From an uncultured Eubacterium sp. (GTDB taxonomy: Bacteria; Bacillota; Clostridia; Lachnospirales; Lachnospiraceae): a DNA stretch of 24,236 nt. The number at the start of each line of letters is the position of its first letter. The stretch's first letter is position 1. Under the pieces are notes generated by a model that was not told the DNA's origin, searched no databases, and worked only from the letters and a program-made list of their open reading frames with translations. This document shows, in pieces, positions 1-7,261 of the stretch. Location of the stretch: positions 54,244-78,479 of the forward strand of contig CAJTSV010000005.1 of NCBI GenBank assembly GCA_910579075.1, read 5' to 3'. A program made the translations under genes and the position numbers.

Positions 1-40
1 TAATAGATATATTTTATCACATTTCAAGCAGCTTACAGCA

Positions 41-79
41 AAAAGAAAGCCAGGAACTGTTTCTATCCAATTCCCGGCT
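41..79 (-). terminator. Intrinsic terminator downstream of the FrhB-type gene
   Basis: Read on the minus strand, AGCCGGGAA (79-71) pairs with TTCCTGGCT (56-48) through 9 bp with one G-U pair and a 14-nt loop. A run of TTTCTTTTT follows (47-39). It lies about 140 nt beyond the stop codon of the gene ending at 219 and probably ends that transcript. Confidence 0.7.
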
Positions 80-204
80 TATGTCAGATTATAATTTATC
101 TATATGGTTTCCCGCTTTTCTTACAGGTTCAGCATCGATTCTTCCCAGCCTGCGTCCTGGCAAGTCCGTTCATTCATCGATTTATCTGCATCTTTTTTAT
201 CCCT

Positions 205-213
205 ATTATACCA
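205..213 (-). promoter_or_regulatory. Candidate extended -10 promoter just after the FrhB-type gene
   Basis: The minus strand reads TGG-TATAAT, an extended -10 motif, immediately after the stop codon at 219-221. No good -35 hexamer is visible 17 nt upstream (CTGAGC). If active it would make a transcript of about 150 nt ending at the terminator at 41-79. This is inference from motif matches only; the intervening 80-204 stretch holds no gene with a ribosome binding site. Confidence 0.3.
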
Positions 214-218
214 CGATG

Positions 219-1289
219 TTACTGCCAGCTCAGCAGCAGCCGTATCATGCACATATAATAATAAACCGCCCGCATCGGAATCCTTTTCAGTGCTTCCGGA
301 CGCTCTATGGAAAAAAGCCTGTTTTTCGCTGCAAGCCACCCGGCCAGCCTGTGGTTCCAGCGGCTGCCGCGGAACTTAAAAATCAGTGCGCGCTTCTGGC
401 TTTTCACCATGTCTGCATCCGTCATCGGACGCAGATACAAATCCCCCTGGCTTTCGGCACGTTTTAAAAAGGACAGCGCTTTTTCGCTGCGCACCACGCA
501 CCCGGTATATTTTACCGGCTCCTTCTTTACTTCTGCCAGCCAGACATCCCCAAAGCTGATATCCGCACATTCTGCAAACTGGTCTTTGCACGACAGGCAG
601 CTCTTTCGAACAAAGAAAAATGCATTTTTATAAGCACAGATTGATTTTGTATAGGAAAAATCCTTCCGGCTTCCATCTGCATATATCACACTGGATATCC
701 CGCGCCAGTGCCCGCGCCTGTAATACAGGCGCTGCGCGCCTTCCCGGGGCACATGGCATTTATCCAGTGCGTACTCGGCCGCTTTTACATCATGCGCACC
801 GCTGCAGAACAGGCCGATTCTGAGTACTGTTTTTCTGCGCAGGCTCTCATCCTTTTGCAAAATGCCGCAAAATGCACGCATCATGCAGGGAGTAAGCACA
901 ACTGCTGCACGTCCCTCAAACCGGCGCAGCTGGCCTAAATGCGACATCATCGGAATGTCCATATACACACTGGAAGATGCGTCCCGAATCTGTCCCGGCG
1001 TTTTTGCAATGAACGTTTCATAGGTCAGATGACCGTCTTTTGTAAACGCCGTTTTCACAGCCCATACGCCGTCGATATCGTGATTTCTCAAAAGACTGCA
1101 TAAAAGTGCCGTCACCATGCCGCCCGATGCTGCATTGGCACGCACTCCGGCATCCGCAGCATAACCCATGCAGCAGCACAGATGCTTCCCGATATACCGG
1201 TCCGGATTTTCAAAGCCTGCGGTACAGCCTTTTTTCCTTTGATTCTTTTGATTCTTGCTTTTGTTCTTCCTGTCATGTTTCTGTTTCAT
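219..1289 (-). CDS. Coenzyme F420 hydrogenase/dehydrogenase beta-subunit (FrhB/FdhB) family protein
   Basis: A 356-residue protein of the FrhB/FdhB C-terminal family. Visible motifs are ASGGMVTALL near residues 54-63, TPCMMRAF near 133-140, FCSG near 161-164, and a cluster C231-x2-C234-x6-C241 followed by SFGD, typical of the family's iron-sulfur and flavin module. The first 40 residues are highly basic, then CCCMG; the usual N-terminal four-cysteine ferredoxin domain is absent. Family members of this kind often sit beside polysaccharide pyruvyl transferases, as here (53-nt gap), and are thought to act as redox partners or modifying enzymes in polysaccharide synthesis; the true substrate is unknown. 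F420 use is not implied. The ATG at 1289 has a weak AAAGGCGGA upstream. A terminator lies at 41-79. Confidence 0.8.
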   Translation of the reverse strand: MKQKHDRKNKSKNQKNQRKKGCTAGFENPDRYIGKHLCCCMGYAADAGVRANAASGGMVTALLCSLLRNHDIDGVWAVKTAFTKDGHLTYETFIAKTPGQIRDASSSVYMDIPMMSHLGQLRRFEGRAAVVLTPCMMRAFCGILQKDESLRRKTVLRIGLFCSGAHDVKAAEYALDKCHVPREGAQRLYYRRGHWRGISSVIYADGSRKDFSYTKSICAYKNAFFFVRKSCLSCKDQFAECADISFGDVWLAEVKKEPVKYTGCVVRSEKALSFLKRAESQGDLYLRPMTDADMVKSQKRALIFKFRGSRWNHRLAGWLAAKNRLFSIERPEALKRIPMRAVYYYMCMIRLLLSWQ

Positions 1290-1342
1290 ATTTGATTCCG
1301 CCTTTTATCGTGCTTTTTCCTGCTTTTTATTTTTCCTGCTTT

Positions 1343-2692
1343 TTATGATTCCCTGCCAGCAGCCAGCTCATCCAAAAGCTTTACAATCAGCCGGACATTC
1401 TGCCGGGAGCTTTCCTGCACCTTTGGCAGATGTTTTTTTATCCTGCGCCGGATTTCTTCCTGATTTTCCATAAAAGCGTCAAAGCTGCTGCAAAGCCCTT
1501 CCAGGCTCAGGTTTGAAAAATCAGCCGCATATTCTGCAAGGCCAAACTGCTCCATGACCTCCTGGTATTTGTGGCTCCATCCTGTCAGCAGCACCGGCAC
1601 CTGTTCCGACAGTGCAAAGACCATGGCATGAAAGCGGCATGCCACAAGCACCTCACACTGTGCAATGCGGGCCCGGATTTCTTCTGCATCCATTTCCCGG
1701 CGCTCCCAGATAAGCCCCTCCTGCATACCGGCTGTCTGTCTGAGACTGCCAAAACTGCCAGCCAGCTGCTTTCTGCCAGATTTCCAGGCGCTGTTTTCCT
1801 GCTTCCAGTATGCGGCTGCCACTGCATCGCCCGTCATCAGGTCATTGTTGCGCGGCTTTGCGGAATGCATGCGGGCTGCGTTTGGAAACAGAAACACCTG
1901 CCAGCCCTGATTTGTCAGATACCGGATAAATCCTGCCATAATCCTGCAGTAATCGATGCCGGCCTTTCTGCACTTTTTTTCCACCACGGAACTGACAGAC
2001 AGCGCCGCCATGCGTGATTTTCCTGCCGGCCCGGATTTTTTCTGTACACGCTTTCGCACGCTGGCATCCACCGGCATGGAAAATGCACCATCGGCACAAA
2101 GATGCACGTTTTTGCAGATGCCAGCGGCACAAAGATGCGCTTTCGTAAGCCGTCCCCTGGCCAGTATCAGCTTCAGCCCAGGCAGAACCAGCTTTGCCAG
2201 AAGCCGGTTATATACATTGTGAAACGGCCCGAGCGCCTGGGAATATTTCACGGCCGGAACACCCAGAAGCATCGGGACTGCCATGCAGACAAATGCATAC
2301 GTGTTCATGACAAATCCCCGGCTGTCTGAAAAAGAAATGCCCGCCTCGTCAATAACCAGGTCTGTTTCCAGATATGTGTCCAGAATCTGATTTTTGCGTA
2401 AAAGTGCCCGGACAGGCGCGCACCGCCCTGCCACGCGGTATAATACCGCACAGGGAAATGCTGCAAACAGCAGCTTCTGCGGCTGCGCCGGTACCACCGT
2501 GACACACGCATGCGGACACTGCCTGCGGTCTTCACAGGGGTAAACACTCATAAGCCGGATGTCCAGCCTTTCGCCATAAGCTTCCAGAAGCTGGGAAATG
2601 GAACTTTGCAGCATCGCTGCCGCACCCTTGTTGCCGCTGTAGCTTGCCGCTGTAATTGCAATTGTGATGGTTTTATTTCTGTTCTCTTTCAT
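1343..2692 (-). CDS. Polysaccharide pyruvyl transferase family protein
   Basis: A 449-residue protein of the polysaccharide pyruvyl transferase family (CsaB/WcaK-like, GT-B-like fold). The N-terminal strand-loop contains GNKGAAAM at about residues 20-27, the family's glycine-rich start. The C-terminal third has ACRFHAMVFAL followed by a VPVLLTGWSHKY stretch, the conserved region around the phosphoenolpyruvate-binding site. Such enzymes transfer pyruvyl groups from PEP to sugars of capsule, exopolysaccharide or wall polymers; some members in gut clostridia have untested roles. The FrhB-type gene follows after 53 nt and is probably cotranscribed. The start at 2692 is supported by AAAGGAG about 10 nt upstream. 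The HEPN gene ends 47 nt upstream; no clear terminator separates them. Confidence 0.85.
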   Translation of the reverse strand: MKENRNKTITIAITAASYSGNKGAAAMLQSSISQLLEAYGERLDIRLMSVYPCEDRRQCPHACVTVVPAQPQKLLFAAFPCAVLYRVAGRCAPVRALLRKNQILDTYLETDLVIDEAGISFSDSRGFVMNTYAFVCMAVPMLLGVPAVKYSQALGPFHNVYNRLLAKLVLPGLKLILARGRLTKAHLCAAGICKNVHLCADGAFSMPVDASVRKRVQKKSGPAGKSRMAALSVSSVVEKKCRKAGIDYCRIMAGFIRYLTNQGWQVFLFPNAARMHSAKPRNNDLMTGDAVAAAYWKQENSAWKSGRKQLAGSFGSLRQTAGMQEGLIWERREMDAEEIRARIAQCEVLVACRFHAMVFALSEQVPVLLTGWSHKYQEVMEQFGLAEYAADFSNLSLEGLCSSFDAFMENQEEIRRRIKKHLPKVQESSRQNVRLIVKLLDELAAGRES

Positions 2693-2739
2693 CGGGCAGC
2701 CACTCCTTTACGCCTGTTTTCCTAAACAGCACTGCATAT

Positions 2740-3123
2740 TCACAGCCAGTTTTCTAACAGTTCTCTTTCCAATGCTTCAAATAAGACAAGATATCTTCCT
2801 TTCGTTTTCTCTATAATTTGAAGTGCCGTTTCATTATTATAAGTATGCGCTGCTTCATTTCGCTGGTCCAGCAGTTCCATCCATCCTTGTTCATCCTGTA
2901 TCATTCCCGCCTGATAAGCCAATTTAATAATCATTTTAGGAGAACCTGTTTTCATATAGCCATGTTTTTCCAGGATTTCCTTCATGGCTTTCCAGGACTG
3001 TTCAAAACAAATGGAAAATAAATTTACCAGTCCAGTCTGTGTTACCACGTCATATGGAGCAGAATAACATCTGCACAGTCTCAGGTTTTCCAGCGCATCC
3101 GAAAAATTTTCAAGCTTTTTCAT
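2740..3123 (-). CDS. HEPN-domain protein, HI0074-type nucleotidyltransferase partner
   Basis: A 127-residue, mostly helical protein of the nucleotidyltransferase substrate-binding (HI0074) group of the HEPN superfamily. The diagnostic RX4HXY motif is present as R88-NEAA-H93-T-Y95. In characterised HEPN/MNT systems (HepT/MntA) this motif forms the RNase site, and its tyrosine is AMPylated by the partner. The gene overlaps the upstream MNT gene by 14 nt, so translational coupling is likely. I chose ATG at 3123 over an in-frame TTG at 3132, because the GGAGGGG motif lies only about 3 nt from the TTG. Family assignment is strong; toxin activity is inferred, since some HI0074-type pairs have no demonstrated toxicity. 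Confidence 0.85.
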   Translation of the reverse strand: MKKLENFSDALENLRLCRCYSAPYDVVTQTGLVNLFSICFEQSWKAMKEILEKHGYMKTGSPKMIIKLAYQAGMIQDEQGWMELLDQRNEAAHTYNNETALQIIEKTKGRYLVLFEALERELLENWL

Positions 3124-3427
3124 ATATGACAATCCCCTCCCGTTCTATTTCTTCCCGTAAACGTTCCTGTACCGGCCCATCCAGATTTACCACATCAAAC
3201 ATCAGCAGCGTGCGTATCTCGTCATCAATATCCAGCCGAAACTGCACAATATTTCCGCCAGATACGGCGAGGTCTATATCGCTGCGTTCTTTGTGATCTC
3301 CCCTTGCCCTGGAACCAAACAGCAGCACCTTATGAATCCCGCAACGCTCTGCGAGGCTTCTGATTTCTTCTAAAACCTGCTCTTTTATATGAATCTTTAC
3401 CGATTTTGAACTTTCCTCTGTCATCAT
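3110..3427 (-). CDS. MNT-type nucleotidyltransferase, probable antitoxin of the HEPN protein
   Basis: A 105-residue minimal nucleotidyltransferase (HI0073/MntA-like). The GSX10DXD signature is complete: G38-S39, ten residues, then D50-I-D52, with a likely third catalytic acid at D78 (MFDVV). In MntA/HepT systems the enzyme adds AMP units to the HEPN toxin and silences it. The gene precedes and overlaps its HEPN partner. Two tandem ATG codons exist (3427 and 3424) behind AGGGGGATG. The N-terminal segment before the core (residues 1-30) looks amphipathic. The function as antitoxin follows from family knowledge and pairing, not from the sequence alone. Confidence 0.87.
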   Translation of the reverse strand: MMTEESSKSVKIHIKEQVLEEIRSLAERCGIHKVLLFGSRARGDHKERSDIDLAVSGGNIVQFRLDIDDEIRTLLMFDVVNLDGPVQERLREEIEREGIVIYEKA

Positions 3428-3478
3428 ACTGTCATCCCCCTGAAAAAACCTCTTTTCCTGTACAGGCTTCTTCTTTAT

Positions 3479-3506
3479 ACTTTACCGTTTTTCGATATTT
3501 TTGCAA
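3479..3506 (-). promoter_or_regulatory. Weak candidate promoter for the MNT/HEPN pair
   Basis: The minus strand shows TTGCAA, a 16-nt spacer, then TAAAGT, about 50 nt before the MNT start. Agreement with the sigma-A consensus is only fair in this A+T-rich stretch. Confidence 0.3.
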
Positions 3507-3599
3507 CAGGTATTTTTTTCGAAATAGCCAGAAATAAAAACTGCTTCCAGTCAGATTTCAATCCTCGTAAATGCAGAAGCCAAATTTCGACAAAAACTG

Positions 3600-3616
3600 T
3601 TTCTATGTTATAGAAA
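3600..3616 (+). promoter_or_regulatory. Palindromic operator-like site upstream of the broken alkC-type gene
   Basis: TTTCTAT-GTT-ATAGAAA is a perfect 7-bp inverted repeat with a 3-nt centre. Ten bases of it (TATGTTATAG, 3604-3613) recur at 3649-3658, overlapping the proposed -10 element of the downstream gene. The arrangement resembles a repressor or activator site, but no known operator consensus was recognised. Confidence 0.35.
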
Positions 3617-3629
3617 TGCAGAACTCAGA

Positions 3630-3659
3630 TTGCTGCGAAGACTGATTTTATGTTATAGT
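3630..3659 (+). promoter_or_regulatory. Candidate promoter of the alkC-type pseudogene
   Basis: TTGCTG (3630-3635), an 18-nt spacer and TATAGT (3654-3659) preceded by TGT, giving an extended -10. The start codon follows about 30 nt downstream. Confidence 0.4.
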
Positions 3660-3689
3660 ATTCATAAACATAACAAGGAGCATACAGCC

Positions 3690-4348
3690 ATGAAGCATAA
3701 AGATTATTATAATGACGAATATATTTCTGATTTTTCCAAAAAACTGCATGCAGTACTGCCAGGCTTTAACGAAAAAAATTTCTGTGATTCCCTGGCCGGC
3801 ATATTGGACAGCAAGGAATTATCTGCAAGGCTGGACTGTATTACAGACGCCATGCAGGAAAACATGCCTGGCAGTTACCCGGAACATATCGAGGCATTTT
3901 TTCACATGCTCGGCCCAAAATCAGCACAGCCTGAGGGAATGTTCCGGTCTGGATGGTGGCTTTGGCCGGCTGGCAGATATGTGAAACTGCAATCCGTCCT
4001 TTGCTGCGGGCACATCCGGGAGAAGTCATGGACGAGCTGATTACATGGACAGCCGATAAAAATGTACATGTCCGGCGGCTTGCAAGCGAAGGCGTCCGTA
4101 CCCGGCTGCCATGGTCGCAAAAATTACTTGTGGCACTGGACGAATTTGAGCGGTATTCCAGGATTCTTACAAATTTAAAAGATGACCCGGAAAAATTTGT
4201 CCAAAAAAGCGTTGGGAATAATCTCAATGACCTGTATAAAGACGCACCGGAAAAAGCTGATTTTCTGATTGCTCAATGGGAGAAAACCGGGCATAGCAGG
4301 GCACAGGAATGGATTATCCGGCATGGCAGAAGAAATCAGCCGCATTGA
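3690..4348 (+). pseudogene. AlkC-type DNA alkylation-repair glycosylase, broken by internal deletion and frameshift
   Basis: The ATG at 3690 follows AAGGAG (3675-3680). The first frame encodes an AlkC/AlkD-superfamily N terminus (residues about 1-98) ending in GMFRSGWWLWPAGRYV. At about 3983 family similarity jumps to another frame, continuing with AIRPLL, HVRRLASEG, RLPW, LKDDPEKFVQKSVGNNLNDLYKD and WIIRHG, which are hallmark HEAT-repeat segments, to the stop at 4348. In intact relatives about 25 residues lie between the tyrosine-valine of the first block and the A-I/V-R-P-L/F block; these are missing, so a deletion of roughly 70-80 bp not divisible by three is inferred. The family excises 3-methyladenine-type lesions. 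The first frame ends at 4040 and should give a non-functional product. Both halves remain well conserved, suggesting a recent event. Confidence 0.8.
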
Positions 4349-4421
4349 AATTCTGCTGCAACAAAACCTGCAAAAAAATACACTGTTCTATTATAAAACA
4401 CTTTTACAAGGAGGCCGTATA

Positions 4422-5216
4422 ATGAACAAAAAAATGAAATTCCTATGCCTGATGCTTTCTGCCAGCCTGGGCTTTACAGGCACTGGCATCTCTGCCGCTG
4501 GCACAGATTCCCGTTCTGCAGACTCAGCCGAACTCTGCAGGTACCAGCCAGATGCCAGCCCGGACACCCCTCAGGCTGCACCAGCCCAAGCTGCAAAACA
4601 GGGCGCACAGGCAGAATGCTTAAAGCGCATGCTGATGCTGAATCAAAAACTGTATATCGACACCGGCGAAATATCAACTGCTCCACGCTGCGGCGTCATG
4701 GACGGAACCGTCAAAAAAACAGTTTCCCCGGATAAAATTCCTTCCAAAGAAGGACAGTCCAATTTTGGAAAAGGATATCCGTTCCAGTATGGCAGGCGCC
4801 AGAACCGCATCGAAGTGCGCATCGATGATACGTTCCATATTTTTGCCTATAACGAAAATAACCTTAACGGCGTTTCCATGAAAATCAGGCGCAGCTCTGC
4901 AAAAAGCGCCACGCTTGCCATTACAAACAAATCCGGCCGTGACATAATCTTTGAAAGTGCATTCCGGCTGGAAAAAAAGAATTATAAAAAAGGCGAGTGG
5001 CAGGATGTGGCATACAAAATTTCAGATTTTGGATTTGATGATATCGCCTATACGGCCGGCAAAGGCAGCCCTGTATTCTGGAAGGCAGACTGGGACTGGC
5101 TGTACGGTACATTAAAGCCCGGAACCTACCGCATTGTAAAAACATTTTATGAAAATGCACAAAACAGCAGAGAAGCATTCTGGACGCTGAGTGCAAAATT
5201 CCGGATTGAGCCATAA
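4422..5216 (+). CDS. Secreted protein with RCGxMDG/QSNFG region and Ig-like C-terminal domain
   Basis: A 264-residue exported protein. Residues 1-27 form a signal peptide (basic start, hydrophobic core, likely cleavage after ISAA). No lipobox cysteine follows. Residues 28-68 are an Ala/Gln/Pro-rich linker. Residues 77-143 contain LYIDTGEIS, RCGVMDG (89-95) and QSNFGKGY (112-119), a pattern I recall from Lachnospiraceae exported proteins and some M56/BlaR1-like proteins. Residues 150-264 resemble the bacterial Ig-like domain Big_14, with ITNKSGRDI, W-x-DWLYG and LKPGTYRIVK. The function is unknown; an envelope or binding role is plausible. The start is set by AAGGAGG at 4408-4414, 7 nt upstream of ATG. 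It lies 73 nt after the alkC-type pseudogene and may share its promoter. Confidence 0.75.
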   Translation: MNKKMKFLCLMLSASLGFTGTGISAAGTDSRSADSAELCRYQPDASPDTPQAAPAQAAKQGAQAECLKRMLMLNQKLYIDTGEISTAPRCGVMDGTVKKTVSPDKIPSKEGQSNFGKGYPFQYGRRQNRIEVRIDDTFHIFAYNENNLNGVSMKIRRSSAKSATLAITNKSGRDIIFESAFRLEKKNYKKGEWQDVAYKISDFGFDDIAYTAGKGSPVFWKADWDWLYGTLKPGTYRIVKTFYENAQNSREAFWTLSAKFRIEP

Positions 5217-5244
5217 CAGCATTCCAGCCGGATTTTTCACACGC

Positions 5245-5281
5245 TCTGGCTTATCCGCGCCCGCGCAGCAGATAAGCCAGA
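5245..5281. repeat. Inverted repeat at the 3' end between convergent genes
   Basis: TCTGGCTTATC (5245-5255) and GATAAGCCAGA (5271-5281) are a perfect 11-bp inverted repeat with a 15-nt loop. It covers the stop codon of the minus-strand membrane protein gene and lies 28 nt after the plus-strand stop. It could form a terminator-like hairpin for both convergent transcripts, but neither strand has a proper U-tract directly after the stem. Confidence 0.4.
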
Positions 5282-6228
5282 AAATCCCCCGCAACCGTAA
5301 TCATCCTGTGCAGCACGCTTAACACGGCAATGACATCCCCGTCCATAACCGGGGACAGCAGCATGGACAGTGCCATTTCCCGCACGCCGATTCCGCCCGG
5401 TGCTCCCGGGACAGCAAATCCGAGCATCCAGGAGATGCTGTAAGCGGCCATCATCAAACATGCCTCTCCTGCCTGCGGCTTCCCGGCCCAGTACCAGTAC
5501 AAACATACAAAGATAAGGCCCAGCACTGCCAGCACCAGCACATAAAGAAGAAAGCTTTTGCCAAAAACCAGAACAGGCTGCGCACATTTCTGATGCTTCA
5601 GCCACCGGATAAAAGCATAGGCCGCTGCCAGAACTGCGGCTGAAACCGCCACTGCAAAAAGCACCGCTGCCCCTGTCCCGGCAATGCCACCGCTGCTGCC
5701 GGAAAACAGGGCATCTCTAGCTGTCTTTAATTCCAAACGCTTTTTTAAAAAAACAGCTTCCAGCACATCCCGGACCTGGGAAAACGCCAGTACCGTTCCC
5801 AGAAACAATGCTGCCAGCACAAGGCTTGCAATCTCGCAAAGCGTTGCCGCCGCAGCCTGCTTTTTGGATAAATCCAGCTTTCCGGCAAACAGGCTGCGCT
5901 CCACATAATGCATCACATTCCCTGGCAGGTACTTCCCAATATTTGCCTTTGCATACACATGCAGGGCTTCCCGGCGCTCCAGGCGCCTTCCGGAGAAAAA
6001 TTCCAGCCACAGGCACCAGGCACCTGCCGATAAAAATACCGTTGCCGCTTTTAAAACGATGCCCGCTGCACAGACAGTAAAAAACATGCGCCAGTTTTCC
6101 ACCTGCCCGAAATCAAAATCCGTCCGCCAGAGCGTGGAAAGCACAAAAAGGACGGATAACGCACAGACAGCATTACCCGCCAGCTTCAGGCATTTTTTCA
6201 GATTCAGGTCCGTTTGACTGTGCCGCAT
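5251..6228 (-). CDS. LPG-synthase transmembrane-domain family (flippase-like) membrane protein
   Basis: A 325-residue polytopic membrane protein with about seven or eight hydrophobic segments, of the family named for the lysylphosphatidylglycerol synthase/AglD membrane region (UPF0104-like). Typical marks are KANIGKYLPGNVMHYVER in the N-terminal half and VPGAPGGIGVRE near the C terminus. Stand-alone members frequently accompany GT2 glycosyltransferases; suggested roles include lipid-linked sugar transfer or flipping. The gene overlaps the GT2 gene by 56 nt. The start at 6228 was chosen because CAGGAG lies 6-7 nt upstream and the family-like region begins soon after it. No aminoacyl-transferase domain is attached, so LPG synthesis itself is not implied. 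Confidence 0.8.
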   Translation of the reverse strand: MRHSQTDLNLKKCLKLAGNAVCALSVLFVLSTLWRTDFDFGQVENWRMFFTVCAAGIVLKAATVFLSAGAWCLWLEFFSGRRLERREALHVYAKANIGKYLPGNVMHYVERSLFAGKLDLSKKQAAAATLCEIASLVLAALFLGTVLAFSQVRDVLEAVFLKKRLELKTARDALFSGSSGGIAGTGAAVLFAVAVSAAVLAAAYAFIRWLKHQKCAQPVLVFGKSFLLYVLVLAVLGLIFVCLYWYWAGKPQAGEACLMMAAYSISWMLGFAVPGAPGGIGVREMALSMLLSPVMDGDVIAVLSVLHRMITVAGDFLAYLLRGRG

Positions 6229-7222
6229 TTGTGTCTCCTGCTTCTTCCCGCTTTTCCTGTTCCAGCTCCTTAGACAGCCGCACGCCGTCATAATCCATCC
6301 GGCGCACATGGTACTGCACGTCTTCCAAAATCTTGCGGTTGGAAGCAATCACGTCTGCCATCAGCCCCATAATAATTGTCTGGAAGCCAAGCAGAAGCAG
6401 CACTGCTGCCAGAATCAGCGACTGGATATGCCCGTTTCCGGCTCCATGCACATAAAAGTTTAAAAAACGGATGCCGACTGCTGCCCCGGCCAGAAAAATA
6501 ATGCTGCCAACCGTGACAAAAAAGTGCAGCGGCTTATACATTAAAAATACATGCCCGATGGTAAAAACGGATTTTTTAATATATCCCGTCATGCTTTTCA
6601 TCAGCCTGGACGGGCGGATTTCTTTATTGGTTCGCACCGGGACGGAATGCATGGCCATATTTGTGCGTCCTGCCTGAACAATGGTTTCCAGTGTATATGT
6701 GTATTCATTGGTTACATTCAGCCGCATGGCCGCATCCCGGCTGTAGGCCCGAAACCCGCTCGGCGCATCTGGAATATCCGTCTTTCCTGCCTTGCGCACA
6801 ATAAAGCTGCCAAAATGCTGCAGCTTTTTTTTCAAAGGAGAAAAATCCTCGATTTCATTGATTGGGCGCGCGCCAATAACAATATCCGATTTTCCTTCCA
6901 GAATCGGGCGGACGAGTTTTTCAATGTCCGCCCCTTCGTACTGGTTATCCGCATCGGTATTGACGATAATGTCCGCCCCGTTGCGCAGGCAGGCATCCAG
7001 CCCGGCCAGAAATCCCCGCGCAAGCCCGCGGTTGGAGCGGAAATTTACAATATAATCCACGCCCCACCTTCGTGCAGCTGCGGCTGTATCATCCACACTG
7101 CCGTCGTTGATAATCAGGTATTCAATTACATCAATGCCATTTATCTGCCGCGGCAGGGCATTCAATGCTGTTTCCAGCGTAGCTGCCTCATTATAGCAGG
7201 GAATCTGAATGATTAATTTCAT
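6173..7222 (-). CDS. Family 2 glycosyltransferase with two C-terminal membrane segments
   Basis: A 349-residue GT2 enzyme resembling dolichyl/polyprenyl-phosphate sugar transferases. The N terminus IIQIPCYNEAATL is typical of GT2. NDGSVDDT sits near residues 39-46 and the metal-binding DAD within NTDADNQY at 90-92. GFRAYSRDAAMRL (about 156-168) also matches the DPMS-like branch. Two hydrophobic spans at about 226-255 and 265-290 anchor it in the membrane; the tail is charged and variable. The product is likely a lipid-linked sugar made at the cytoplasmic face. It sits between a ROK glucokinase (39 nt upstream) and the flippase-like gene (56-nt overlap), which suggests a glycolipid or wall-glycan pathway. 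RBS: TGGAGA before ATG 7222. Confidence 0.85.
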   Translation of the reverse strand: MKLIIQIPCYNEAATLETALNALPRQINGIDVIEYLIINDGSVDDTAAAARRWGVDYIVNFRSNRGLARGFLAGLDACLRNGADIIVNTDADNQYEGADIEKLVRPILEGKSDIVIGARPINEIEDFSPLKKKLQHFGSFIVRKAGKTDIPDAPSGFRAYSRDAAMRLNVTNEYTYTLETIVQAGRTNMAMHSVPVRTNKEIRPSRLMKSMTGYIKKSVFTIGHVFLMYKPLHFFVTVGSIIFLAGAAVGIRFLNFYVHGAGNGHIQSLILAAVLLLLGFQTIIMGLMADVIASNRKILEDVQYHVRRMDYDGVRLSKELEQEKREEAGDTNAAQSNGPESEKMPEAGG

Positions 7223-7261
7223 GGCTTCTCCAGACAGAACAAATATTTGTGCAGCCGCATG

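Noticed and set aside
2714..2729. CTGTTT-TCCT-AAACAG hairpin upstream of the pyruvyl transferase gene
   Set aside because: Only six base pairs and no U-tract on either strand; not a credible terminator.
3124..3132. TTG start extending the HEPN protein by three codons
   Set aside because: GGAGGGG is only about 3 nt from the TTG; the ATG at 3123 is better placed.
6551..7216. 221-codon plus-strand open frame
   Set aside because: Antisense to the GT2 gene; no recognisable domain or start signal.
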